From Pleurostoma richardsiae (Eukaryota > Ascomycota > Sordariomycetes > Calosphaeriales > Pleurostomataceae), in the NCBI GenBank assembly GCA_030052745.1, contig JANBVO010000034.1:248001-312000 (forward strand): 64,000 bases of DNA, read 5' to 3'. A program made the position numbers and the translations under genes. Positions 10,878 to 21,784 of this stretch are shown here, one piece after another. The notes under the pieces were generated by a model. It was not told where the DNA came from and ran no database searches. It saw nothing but the letters and a program-made list of their open reading frames with translations. The first letter of the stretch is position 1; each line of letters opens with the position of its first letter.

Positions 10878-12859
10878 TCATTTCCCGAGCGCCGTCGCAA
10901 CAGTCTGCGTGTCCCGTAGCAATTCTTCCTCGCGCATATTCCTGCCAACCACCTGCACGCAGCATGGCGCCCCCTCAACCTCTTCAGCAACATCTGGCAC
11001 AGAACGAAAGTCAGCAGAACCGAACTAGCGGAAGTGTTATATCCCGGGGGCGGCATCTGGCGCGACTCACACGGCGGGACGTATCTAACGTCACGCAAAT
11101 ACTTCGCGTCGTCGACCTTGTCTGCCCTTCGGTATGGGATGATGGTGGCTGGGTACTGCAAGGTATTGTTAGTTTCAAGGTTCTTGTTTCTAAGAGTGCA
11201 ATGGCTAGCGCCTCATACATCCAACAAGTTGAGAAGAACCGTGTAAGGGACCCATCCTATCATGTCATGGCGAACTGCGGTGCCCTGATATCCCGGCATG
11301 ATGATGGCATCGATCCCGGCCTGGGTAATCAGCAAGCGAAATTGCTCCTTGAACTCAGCTCTCTGCACGTTTAGGTCATACAATCCCTCCAGCGTGAGCG
11401 GCGCGTAGTCGTAAGGCATATCTGGGTGAGGCAGATCCGTAGAAGAAAGGGCCGGGATGCGCGGCTCTCCGCTAGCTTGAATATGCTTCAAGGCAGTGTT
11501 TGCTGGATCCATGGAAAACATCCTGAAAGCGAGTACGGTAGCGTCTCTGACTGAGGGTGTGGCCAGGTCGACCACTTCGTGACCGGCGGCCTTCAGTGCT
11601 TCAACTGTGCGAGTGAGTGTGTTGAGCACAGGAGGATGAACAGGAAAGCTGGGGTCTTCGAGAATGAAACCCAGTTTCAGCTTCTCCTTGGGGGCAACGC
11701 TCCGCCAAGGGGTGTATATGACGGAGGAATCGAGTCTCCAAGGATCATGTCCAACAACAGTGCTCGCAAACAGCGTCAAGTCCCGGGCGGAGATCGCCAG
11801 TGGTCCTGCACATGGTTTGATCCCCGCAAGGCCAGCTCTCGCAGAGCTTGTCTGACCGTTATAAGGGATGCGATCAGCTGATGGGCGCAGGGCGAAGGTG
11901 CCGTTGCAAATTCCAGGAATCCGGATAGAACCGGCGATGTCTGTGCCGACTCCCAGTACAGATCCGCGCATGGCGATCAAGGCACCCTCTCCCCCGGACG
12001 AGCCTCCGGCACTGAGGTTGGATCGATTTGGGTTCAGCGTGCGGCCGAAGACATAGTTGTGTGAATCTCCAGCCTAGCCGTGATGTAATTCATTAGCATG
12101 TGGCTCATTTCTGAATTGCGAGAGCAGCTAACGAACCATCATCGTCTGTGGAATGTTGGTCTTGACGTAGAATACCGCGCCGAGGTCCAGGAGGACCTGG
12201 ACAAGGGCGGAATTGGAACCAGCGGGTCCATGATCAATGAAAGAAGTGAATCCGATCGTACTCGGGATACCGTCGACATTGAAGCAGTCCTACAAGGTGG
12301 TCAACTGATATAACTCTGTTTTCAGCGCCGACAATTTGCCTCTTCATACCTTGAGACTGATAGGTAGTCCATGCAGTGGCCCGACAACATTTCCTGTAGT
12401 CTGGAAGTACTCGTCAAGTTCCTTCGCCCTGTCCAGGGCGCGGTCGAAGAAAACCTCTGTCAGACACCGAGTCTGAGGAAATAGCATTGGTCAGGACAAG
12501 CTCACTTGGTCAAGTGCAAAACAGAATGCCTTTGCTTGACATACCACTTGTTGGGCGATGGCCGCACGGATGCAAAAAGCCTCAGTCACCTCGAAAGAGG
12601 TCAGCTGTCCCGTACGCATCTTCTCTAGCAGCGCTGTGGCATCGTGGCCCTCGGTGATGTCAAGTTGTTTTGCCGACAAAAGACCACATCTGCGCGGTAC
12701 ATCGAGAACATTGTTAAATGCCTCCTCGGAGATGCTCTTAGTGTACTCGGCGGGCAGGCGCCATTTCGTGGGGATCTTTGCGGCGGCCTCGGCCTGCTTC
12801 CGTTTAACGATGACCTGCCACTCTTCAACTGCCATTGCGCCTGAACTTGGGCAGCTCAT
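10878..12859 (-). CDS. Amidase, fungal acetamidase-like (amidase signature family)
   Basis: Read right to left, the exons are 12859-12545, 12472-12350, 12289-12137, 12073-11219, 11155-11071 and 10993-10878, giving 548 aa. The amidase-signature triad is visible: the Lys in [12 protein letters not shown] (about K146), the cis-Ser in [10 protein letters not shown] (about 218-227) and the nucleophile in [13 protein letters not shown] (about S246). The C-terminus [12 protein letters not shown]...[14 protein letters not shown] is typical of fungal amdS-like enzymes. The usual length is 540-560 aa, so the model is full length. It hydrolyses small amides to an acid and ammonia, probably in the cytosol. 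The gene is followed tail-to-tail by the siderophore transporter and lies downstream of a Zn2Cys6 regulator on the same strand, which might control it. Starting at the second Met (12835) is possible. Confidence 0.92.
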
Positions 12860-13325
12860 CCTGGTCCCTCGAGAGGGAGAGGAGATGCTCCAGCGCCTGG
12901 ACTACGGCTTGTTTTATCCTTGGGCGGCACCCCGCCCACTCCCTTCTCCGCGTGGCTTTCATGGGCCAAGAGAGCGCGATACGCGGTGCATCATAACCCA
13001 ATCAGCCGTCGGCCTTCTCACTGATCGGCTCTCTTCGTACATGACTGATAGCGCTGCGGATATGCCGGTTCTAGATAAGCCATAAGGGAAGATCAACATG
13101 GTGCAACTGAACCAGACCGTCGTCAAAGATTTCGGATTCGCCGAGGCCTGATCTAACTCCTGCGTAGGACTGATAGATAGACTAAGGGTTCCGACCCTTT
13201 AGAGCAATATTCGTTCGATCCTTAACCTTGTCTGAATCAAGTAAATAGAATATCAAACCATGGTGAACACTTCGAGTGAGCCTGTATGCCAGATCCGGGC
13301 TGTAGCTCAAGCTATTACTACCAAG
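12860..13325. other. Intergenic between amidase start and regulator 3' end
   Basis: This holds the amidase promoter (right-to-left) and the 3' flank of the Zn2Cys6 gene. I see no further gene and no clear TATA box. Confidence 0.35.
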
Positions 13326-15190
13326 CTATGAAAGAAGAGTATTCCATTTTTCCAGGGCTCGAACAACATAGTGAAAGTCCCAGCTGCACTTCGATCTTCG
13401 ACTGCAATCGTATCCTCCTTCCAGCCCGTCTCTCCCGCTCGCGCCCGCGTGTTCGTCTTCTCCCTCGTCGTTCTTGATCCACCACAGCTTGGCTAACAGC
13501 CTGATTGTCTGCCCCATGTTTACCATTCTCGATGAGTCGTAGAAGGAATGCAGGTGCCTCATCAAGATTGCCCGTTGCGCATCATCGGTAACACATGGTC
13601 CTACAAAGACAACGGCCCAGCATAACGCACCTGGTATGTCTGAACTGTCGACTTCCGAGGCGAGCACGGAAAAGAACCCATTCAATACAGTCTGAATCAG
13701 ACCGTCAGTTGCACAGTCAACGAATGGGTGCATAAGACGGTGCAGGTATATGATGCCGGCGAATCGGTACAGTTCTGCCGCCTTACAGTAACCTGGATAA
13801 TGGTGCAGCATGTCTGAAGACGGTCGCCAGGCATGAAGCAGACCATTCAGGCGCTCATACTCCACAACTGCGGTTGGCGAGGGGTTGCTCCATATTCTTC
13901 CCTCAGACTGGATACGTCTTGACAGTGATCCAACGGACGCGACATACTGGAGAATTTGATGCGACACTCCGCAGAGCCAGCCGGGATAGTGTCGTTTATC
14001 GCCTTTGCAACTGAACTCCAGCGGCCAATAGTAGTCTTCAATAAGGTCGCTGGACACCGGTGGAATAGCTGAACTTTCCGAGGGCCACGAGATAGAACCC
14101 ACTGTCACGTTGTAAAAATAGGCGTCGTTGACGAAACCTGCAGACTCCAACCGGATGCCCTTCTCCTTGGCGAATGCGAGAAGTTGTCCAGCCTTGCGGA
14201 GGTAACGGACAAAATGGGGATGCTGGCCGCCTCCAATCGGCTATTTGTTGATATTCTGTATGAGACTGAAGTCGCATCGAAGAAAGACGACGAGACGACG
14301 AGACCTACCTGGAACATGGCCAGCAAAAGACACACCACCAGGTGCTCCTCGGTAGCTGATGCTTCCGGCACGCTGTGCTGATCATGCTGGTATTGCGTCT
14401 GTTCCTCCAGTGTGTCGGACACTTGGCCGTAGTAGCGCCAAGCCAGTGCAGACCAGCCCGGGCGACTATCGGAGACATGGATGGCCGAGATCATCAGGAT
14501 TGCCTTTGCAACTAGGCTCGAGCTAAGGGCGAGAGGGACCAATTGCTGCAGCAGGGGATTGGCGGCAGGGTCCTTGACCACGGAAATTGCCCGAGCAGCC
14601 TGGTCCAGATAGTGGCAAAAGAGAAAGGAGGATGATTTGGACTCTGTGATGAGAAGCAGAGACGCTTGGTTAAGCTCGGGCAACGCAATGGACGCATTCT
14701 CAAGCCGCTTCAGGATCGAGCACAGATCTGTTCCGAGGGCAGGCGGGAGTCCAAACGGTCCCCCTCCATGATACACGCCTGGGTTTGCTTGGGCGGGCCG
14801 TTGGCTCAAGATATCAGTCTGATCTGTAATCAAGAGTTGGAGGCTATCGTCTCGGTAGAAGGGTACGTCCGGGATTGAATATCGCCAGTATTCTGCTTGA
14901 GTAAGGTCATCTTTCGACGAAACCAGTGGTAAACTGTCTGTAGTGGCATAGTTGACGACCGGGGTAGGCTGAGATCTAACCCGGTCAGGCGGCGAACTTC
15001 CAGCGGATGGCTGCTCTGCGACGATCAGCCGTTCCTCCGCGGTGCTGGGCCACAGACAATCCAGAAAGTTTCTTCGACATCCCGCGCAAGTCGGTTTTGT
15101 CTCCTCGCACTTCTTTCGCCGCTTTCTGCAAGTCAAGCAGCCCGTCCTGGAGCGTAACCCTCTGGAGGACGTCTTCTTGACACCACCCAT
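13326..15190 (-). CDS. Zn(II)2Cys6 transcription factor
   Basis: Exons are 15190-14309 and 14222-13326, joined by an 86-bp GTAGGT...CAG intron, giving 592 aa. The frame is open to an ATG at 15346, which would add 52 residues. I prefer 15190 because MGGVKK sits just before the DNA-binding domain, as is usual in the family. The binuclear cluster is complete: C-x2-C-x6-C-x6-C-x2-C-x6-C in the segment starting CLTCRKRRKKC (about residues 17-44). The remainder resembles the fungal-specific middle homology region: helical, with HYLDQAARAIS, CLLLAMFQ and ELYRFAGIIYLHRL. It is divergently transcribed from an MFS permease (15704), a classic arrangement for a local pathway regulator. The amidase downstream is another candidate target. 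Confidence 0.9.
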
Positions 15191-15349
15191 ACTAAGACCC
15201 GTGTCGTTTCTGCGCAACAGTTGGAATGAAAGGGCCGCTATGCTGGAACGGAGACAGGACCGCGTCTCGCGGCTGCAGGGAGATAAGTCGACTGAGGGCG
15301 AGAGACTCTCTTTATGATCCACACCTGCAGTACGTCTCAGGTTCATGTG

Positions 15350-15362
15350 CGGGGTCTCCCCG
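15350..15362. promoter_or_regulatory. CGG-N7-CCG inverted repeat, candidate Zn2Cys6 site
   Basis: CGG at 15350-15352 and CCG at 15360-15362 are separated by seven bases; the whole element reads as CGGGG-TCT-CCCCG. Zn2Cys6 dimers bind inverted CGG triplets with protein-specific spacing. It lies between the regulator gene and the divergent MFS gene, so it could serve auto-control or shared control. No experimental support. Confidence 0.3.
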
Positions 15363-15703
15363 AGACTCCCATAGCCAGGCGGATAGATAGGGGTAGATCA
15401 TATTAGATCGTATCTTCGGTGGGGATAACGTTGGCGCCCGTCCAAATCTAGCTAACTAAGCCATCACCGCGTCTCGCGGTCCTGATAAGCTGGCTTATCT
15501 CCGAGCTCTGGCACTCGAAAGATTGGGGAGCCGGCCAGGACATGATATTCAAGGAACAAGAGGCCATCTAGTGGATAACGTTCAAGGGCGGATATCACAA
15601 TGAGGAGAAAAAAGTGAGCGGAAGCATCTACTAATAAAGAGGCTCCTCCCCGACCTGCTCTGCACACGAAGAGGCTTCAGTTATCTGAGCATTTACCAGA
15701 GCC

Positions 15704-17726
15704 ATGGCACCAACACTCGATGAAAGCGCCATCCCTGGGACGGTGCACTTGGTAGATCTCGATGGCAGCATGCGGATGAAACACTCAAAAGGCCACAGAG
15801 ATATTGTCTTGGTGCCGAGTCCCTCCGATGACCCAGACGACCCGCTGAACTGGTCCAGGTCAAGAAAGCTCCTGTCCACTATTTGTATCGCTGTGTAAGA
15901 TTTTGTGTCCCCGTTTAACTGCCTTCTAACTCACTTGCTTGTTGTGGCTGACGTGCGAGACCAAGTTTCGTATGGTCGTCTGGCCTGTGCGGATTTACTG
16001 CGAACTCGTCGCTCACTCAAGTTGCTGAGGGAATGAATGTCCCTCTCAGCACTCTGAACTCCGGTGCTGGTTATTTATTCCTGCTCGCCGGCTGGGGGAA
16101 CCTGTTTTGGCAACCACTCGCTCTGCAATATGGAAAGCGTCCTGTCTACATCGTGTCAACCGTTGCAAACGTGGTAAGCAACAATATCACTACCCTCACT
16201 TGTCCCACGAACCTTCCCTCACGATGAACAGGCGCTCACGGTTTGGACACCGAGTATACGAACTACGAGCCAGCTCTGGGCTAATAAGATTGTTACCGGA
16301 TTCTTTAGCGCCCCGATTGAGAGTCTGTGCGAAATATCCGTTGCCGATGTGGTCCGTATTCTGGGGGAAAAGCGTTGACAAAGAATGTAAAATCTGACAT
16401 CGCTGATAGTATTTCTCGCACGAGCGGAGCACCTATATGGCCGCATATGCTCTGTCGCTCACGGGGAGCAACTTCTTTGCGCCCGTGATTGGCGGCTTCA
16501 TCACAGATAACTTAGGATGGCAGTGGTGCTATGTGTGTTGTCGTCCTCGCTTCAGTAGTTGATATTCGATGCTGACCCTGTTGTCTTAAATATAGTACAT
16601 TCCGGCTATCATTGCTGCAGCGGGGGCATTGTTCCTATTCTTCTTCTTGGAGGAAACAAATTACGAGCGTTCGATGAATACTGGCGTTGATACCATGAGT
16701 GCTGATGATGGGATTCTCAATAATCAGCCTCAACGGGGAGAGAAGTCAACAACATCAACGAGTCAGTCGGCCCAATCCTCTCAGAACGGCGAAGTACATC
16801 CATCACCGAAAACATACCTGCAGAAGCTCAGCTTTAAGCCATCGCAGGGCAAGCCCAACCGGCTTTGGCGGTTGTTCAAGCAGCCCCTGTACTTCCTGAC
16901 CTGGCCTGTTATCGTGTGGGCCGGCTTCTCATACGGACAGAACCTGATTTGGTTCAACGTTCTCAACGCCACGGCCTCGTTGATTCTTTCAAGCGCGCCA
17001 TACAACTTCTCCGCCGCCATGATTGGTCTTGCTTTTATTGCGGCATTCCTCGGAACCGTCGTCGCGTATGTTGTGTGCCCAGCCCTTCACTTCCCTCTGA
17101 GTCTCCATCGCTTGGGTCCTTGCTGACGAGCCGTACAGTGCTTTATATACCGGCCCTGCTTGCGACCGCCTTGCAATCCGTCTTGCACGCCGCAAAGGCG
17201 GAATCTTTGAGCCAGAGCATCGTCTCTGGCTATTTTGTATCAACGTGCTACTTGTCCCTGGCTCCTTGATTCTATGGGGTGTCGGCGCCGCCCATGGAGT
17301 CCATTGGTTTGGTTTGGTCTTTGGGATGTTCTTATTGTCAATCACTACTGTCACCGGGTGCACATTGTCGATCAACTACGTTATAGACACGTACCAGGCG
17401 CTCAGCGGCGACGCGATCGTTACCTGCATTTTGGTTCGCAACACTATGAGCTTTGCTATCGGTTATGGGTTCGTGATGCCCTGCCCTAGCAGTATACGCG
17501 CCTAACATTCGTCTTCCTGAACTCTGCTAACTCGAATTACAGTATCACACCGTGGATCGAGAACATGGGATACCAGAATTGCTTTATTACTGCCGCGATG
17601 ATAGGGCTCGTGTGTGGCTGCAGCTTCTTCGGAATGATTGTATACGGTAAAGGCCTCCGGGCAAGGTCCGCGAGGAAGTACTGGGATATTGTCCGCAAGA
17701 GTAGTGAGCTCGGTGTTGCACACTAG
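15704..17726 (+). CDS. MFS permease, DHA1-type
   Basis: Seven exons (15704-15894, 15966-16173, 16232-16351, 16410-16532, 16596-17065, 17139-17468, 17543-17726) give 541 aa. The protein starts with a hydrophilic stretch containing DDPDDPLNWS, a hallmark of fungal drug:H+ antiporter-1 type carriers, followed by 12 predicted membrane helices. Characteristic parts are QYGKRPVYIVS (motif A region), HERSTYMAAYALSLTGSNFFAPVIGGFI (motif C region, amphipathic turn) and a long central loop of about 80 residues between TM6 and TM7. Such carriers export toxic or secondary compounds or import small metabolites. The substrate is unknown. The divergent Zn2Cys6 neighbour suggests co-regulation. An intron at 17469 uses GTTCGT, a weaker donor. 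Confidence 0.88.
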
Positions 17727-18717
17727 TTATCGGGGTCGATGGTTCGCCGTTCGCCACTGAACTGCACCATGTCTAAGACGTCCGAGGGAGTCACTCAGTG
17801 TCCTCCCCTTGTCTTCATTTAACCCCCAAGGTGTTTTCAGGGATGCTGTATCTTGTCATCCAGAAGAGTCGTAGAAGAACATGTTCCAGCGTAGTAATGT
17901 AGTAGCATCAGGGGTCATCGGTGGCTTGAAAGACTTTCGCAGGACCCATCTGTTTTTAATAATATTCAATGTCTTCTTCACCTCGCTCAGAGATCTGCCA
18001 TGAAATCCAAATTGTGCTATGCACGCATACTGCCGCCAACGGAAAGACAGCACCGGTTATCCTAGATATTAATCAGACATTGCAGTTCCCTTGAGAGCCC
18101 CTCTGACTATTTCGAACGTCCGTCGTTGTGGTGAGGAGCATATTGAGCATATTGCACCCTGGACATCTCACTAACCACATCGCAACATTAGTCCAAACTA
18201 CCCTGTGGAGATCACCAGATCTTTGACAAGAGCAGTATTATCATATTCTTCGTTCAACAACCTAGAACAGGGACGCTGGTATATTTCTTGACGCATTTAC
18301 TCTCGGCTGTCATCTCGTGTCTCCCGACCTGCGCGATGACAGTCGATCGTCTGATGACGGCGTGACGGATATCCCTGTAGGGAATCAGATCGATGATGGA
18401 TTATTGCTCTTTGTATGGGTTCTGTTGCCAAGCGGTTCTGATCTCGCGTCTCCATATAATTAATAGCATTGGTCTGATACACCTATTGCCAGGTCGTTGA
18501 GGTGCATTCCATCTTTCTTCCGCATTCTTCTTCTTCTTCATTCCCCAATTATCACTTGACATCGTTCTCTTGCGCGTCATGGTGGACTTGTTACAACGCA
18601 GGACTGTCCATTCTTTTTGCCTTAACACTCTGTTAGTTTGCCTTCGTTGCACTCCTAAAATTCATAACTGCCGCTCCGTGAGATCTGCATTACAAATATC
18701 TTTCGTACATAGAAACA
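17727..18717. other. Intergenic, no gene recognised
   Basis: About 1 kb between the MFS gene and the AA9 pseudogene, more AT-rich than the neighbouring coding DNA. Only short meaningless open frames occur on both strands. Confidence 0.35.
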
Positions 18718-19896
18718 ATGCAGTCGAAGTTACTGATATCTCTCCTCTTGTCGACCTTGGTTTCTGCTCACGGCCACGTCGATCACGGCACCATCAGCGG
18801 AATATTTACGAGTTCTACCAGCCCTACATCGACCCTCACACGTCTCCAAGCCCCCAGCGTATCTCCCACCCGATCCAGGGCAATGGGTCAGTCGAGGATG
18901 TAACCTTGCAGGACATCCAGTGCGGAGGCTATGCGGCAGGGGGCGTACATGGCTCCTCTCTCGCTGCCCTACACGCGCCCGCCGAGGCCGGCACCGAAGT
19001 CACACTCTGCTGGACGCTTTGGCCTAGCTCTCACTTTGGCGCCATTGTAACCTACATGGCTCGATGCCTGGACACTGGTTGCCAGGACTACATGCCCTAC
19101 AGCGAGTAAGTCACGTCGGCCCACATTCATCGCTCAAGAAAAGGCAAACTCCTTTGGGCTCCCATCCTGATGCTGGTTTCTCACACCCGTACAGCGTCGC
19201 CTGGTTCAAGATTGCCGAGGGTGGGCTTGTCAACAACGCGATCAACGAGTGGGCAGTGAGTCCGATTGAGACGGCTGGCAACGCAGGTTACACAATTCCG
19301 GAGTACCTGACAAGAGGTTTCTACCTTGTGCGCCACGAGATCATAGCAGTATTCTTGGTCAATATTTACCTAGGAGAGCAACTGTACCCAGGATACCACC
19401 GGCTAATGTCACTTGTGGCGACAGCACCGTCTCCTCCGACCTCGTCAGCTTCCCTGGCGCGTACGAGGAGAGTGACCCCGGTATCACTCGCGACTCCATT
19501 TTCACGACTTACCCAATTCCGGGCCCCCCTATTTTTAGCTGTTCCGGAGTCGAGTCCAGCACCTGAACTGTATCCACCGTCACTGGCGCTGCTGGTATGA
19601 CCAAAGCGGTCATTTCTGAAACCATGGCGTCGATACCCGAGCAGATTCCAGTGCCCAGTAGCAGCGAGGAGTTTTCTTCCACCGCTGCCCAGACTTCGCC
19701 GCCCGCTCCAGTAAGCTCGAGCAGGAATGATGTCGTGCTTGACCACCAGCCTGCTCCTTCGAGCTTCGCAAGTCCCATGGCGGACGGGGTCACAGCACCT
19801 ATATCGACTACCACTACGACCTCCACTGTTGTGAACGCAGGGCAGACTGATAATTCCTGCCCTTGTCTGATGAGGAGAGCCATCGTCAAGGTCTAA
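18718..19896 (+). pseudogene. AA9 lytic polysaccharide monooxygenase, frameshifted
   Basis: The gene begins with a good signal peptide (MQSKLLISLLLSTLVSA) directly followed by HGHV, so the N-terminal copper-ligand His would be formed. AA9 landmarks follow: QPYIDP, RISHPIQGNG, DIQCGG, WPSSHFGAIVTYMARC (second copper His) and YLVRHEIIA. The axial region is represented by EQLYPG. However, the frame breaks twice. One base appears missing near 18799-18802 (after TISG) and another near 19402-19404 (after YHRL). Each break restores perfect AA9 homology one frame over. After SFPGAY...PGPPIFSCSG an in-frame TGA at 19564 interrupts a Ser/Thr/Pro-rich tail that stays open to 19896. The intron 19106-19194 is intact. 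The usual disulfide Cys after YPG is replaced by Tyr. It is either a young pseudogene or carries two sequencing errors. Confidence 0.8.
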
Positions 19897-20808
19897 ATAG
19901 TCCTCGTCGGAAGGAGATGGCATAATCTCTGTTGCGTGGTTGGATAACGACTTGCTCCATCACAATTCTGTATGTATACATATATTTGTAGGCCGCTTCT
20001 ATTTACATGTCTAGCAAGCCAAGAAAATCTTTACTGTTCTAGCGTGGTATCAGACCGTTGCAGACACTTTTCTATCTCGCACAGTTGTCTCGTGTGCTGA
20101 TTCACCATCTTCAGAGGCTCTAGAGGCGTAGTTTCTTCTTGGCTGTTGTCCGTTTCTAAATGCACTACTGACATGGCCCGCTCGCTCTAACCCAGACAGT
20201 CCGCATTAACTGATAGGACCCAGACCCCTGCTGATGAGTAGCGGCTTATTGAAGATACATGTTATGATTGTTTCTACTCGGCCGAAATATCTCTTCGGGC
20301 AATCATTGATGTAAATCTATATCCGCTCCGTAAGAAATCTATCGCGCCGACACCATGTTACTGCGAAGTGTTACCGGGACCCGACCACCAACCCTCCCCG
20401 GGTCTGTCGGGTAGAAAGAGGAGGGGTTCTGACAGATTTGGGGATCAAGTGAAGTGCGACTCTCTTCTCTCTCGCAAGTCGTTGTGAGCTGGCATCCAAG
20501 CAGAAAATATTGATCTTGGGTCAGTTGTAATGTACGACCTACCGTATCTACTACGATGTCATGAAAAGTCACCTTGGATCCCCTTCCCCGAAAAGCGACA
20601 ACTACATGATCATTCATCTGCATTTTAGTTCATATCAGGCACAGCGTATCATGCTGCAACAACCCCCGAGATTTGTTTACCTTGCGTTGCTATCATGTTC
20701 ATGAGACATAAGACATCAACCTCTCAACACAACAGCTACTTCATCGCTTATTCCTCCATAGTGTCCACCAATACTTGTTCCTTGTTCTGCGCCACCAAGG
20801 CCTGGAAA
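19897..20808. other. Intergenic, no gene recognised
   Basis: Tail-to-tail spacer between the AA9 pseudogene and the BIM1-like gene. No supported open frame, RNA gene or repeat. Confidence 0.35.
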
Positions 20809-21784
20809 TCAGGCCTCCGCAGAAGGAACTGAGGTTGTTGTCCCCTTGGCATCTTTGCTGGCCCTCTTGAGCTCGTCCATCCTCAGCTTAGCAGACCTCG
20901 CTTTCCAGACCCTCTCCCTCTTGCGCCACCTCTTCAGGATAAGAACGCTGGCAGCAATCATCACAACAGCAACGATGGCAATCACGATGCCGGCGATGGC
21001 GCCGCCCGAGAGCTCGTGTGAGGATGTCCCGCTGCTGCCCGAAGAAGACCCGCCGGACGAGCTGGAGCCGGACGTTGCAGCGGGTGTCGGCGCCACGCCA
21101 GAGGCCGAAGAAGTCACGCCAGTACTCTTGCTGTAGTTGTAGCAGGATACTTCCTCGGTGAAGGAGCTGAGGTCGACGTAAGTAATGTCGGCGCAGGCAT
21201 AGTACGTCTTGTTCTCGCTATCGTCACTCCCCGCGGACCTGTACATCAGCTGAAGGGTGGCGTTCTGCCCCGACTTAACACCCGAGGCTGGGTTGGGCAC
21301 CGAGTAGCACTCATTGCCGGGCTCCAGTACCGGGAAGTTGCTGTAGTTGACTAAGTCCTCGAAATCTGCGTTGGTAGAGGGGTCTATATATGCTCGTTAA
21401 TCAAGAACGAAGTCTAAATTCTGGTGCTTAACAGTAGCAGGAATAATTACAACTTACCAGAATTGTAGGATATGGCGAGGTTGATATTGTAAGATTCTTC
21501 ATTGATCACCAGTGCAACTGCACCGTTTGCTACACGGGAGAAGATCAGCACGGTTTAGCCAAGACCGAAGACACGGCACATGGTGAATGTTTCTTACTCA
21601 ACGGGAAGTCGGTTCGATCGCTTGGGCCATCCGGGGAACCACACGGATTGGTGTTATCGTCGGTAGAGGACCAAGCTCTGGCACTTGGCCAAGAGAATCC
21701 CGCCGGGCCCATGTCATCTGCTTGTTTCGACATCGACGCGAAGATCGACGTCGCTAGGAGCGCGGAAGTGGACAAGAGCCTCAT
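20809..21784 (-). CDS. Membrane-anchored BIM1-like (X325/LPMO-like copper family) protein
   Basis: Exons are 21784-21598, 21529-21458 and 21383-20809, giving 277 aa. The N-terminus is a short signal peptide (MRLLSTSALLATSIFAS). The extracellular part (about 20-180) carries GFSWPSARAW, a CGSPDGP motif, DRTDFPL, ECYSVPNP, NATLQLMYRS, YYACADITYVD and a late Cys, a pattern I associate with fungal BIM1-like domain proteins (LPMO-like, X325). A Ser/Gly-rich stalk follows, then one transmembrane helix (GGAIAGIVIAIVAVVMIAA) and a basic cytoplasmic tail of about 45 residues. In copper-binding members a His becomes residue 1 after signal cleavage; here no His follows the signal peptide. Copper binding is therefore doubtful and a surface or cell-wall role is the safer inference. 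Confidence 0.7.

Noticed and set aside
12491-12545. Read-through of amidase exon 1 ([17 protein letters not shown])
   Set aside because: A canonical GTATGT donor and a CAG acceptor restore the conserved family sequence [14 protein letters not shown], so the read-through is intron.
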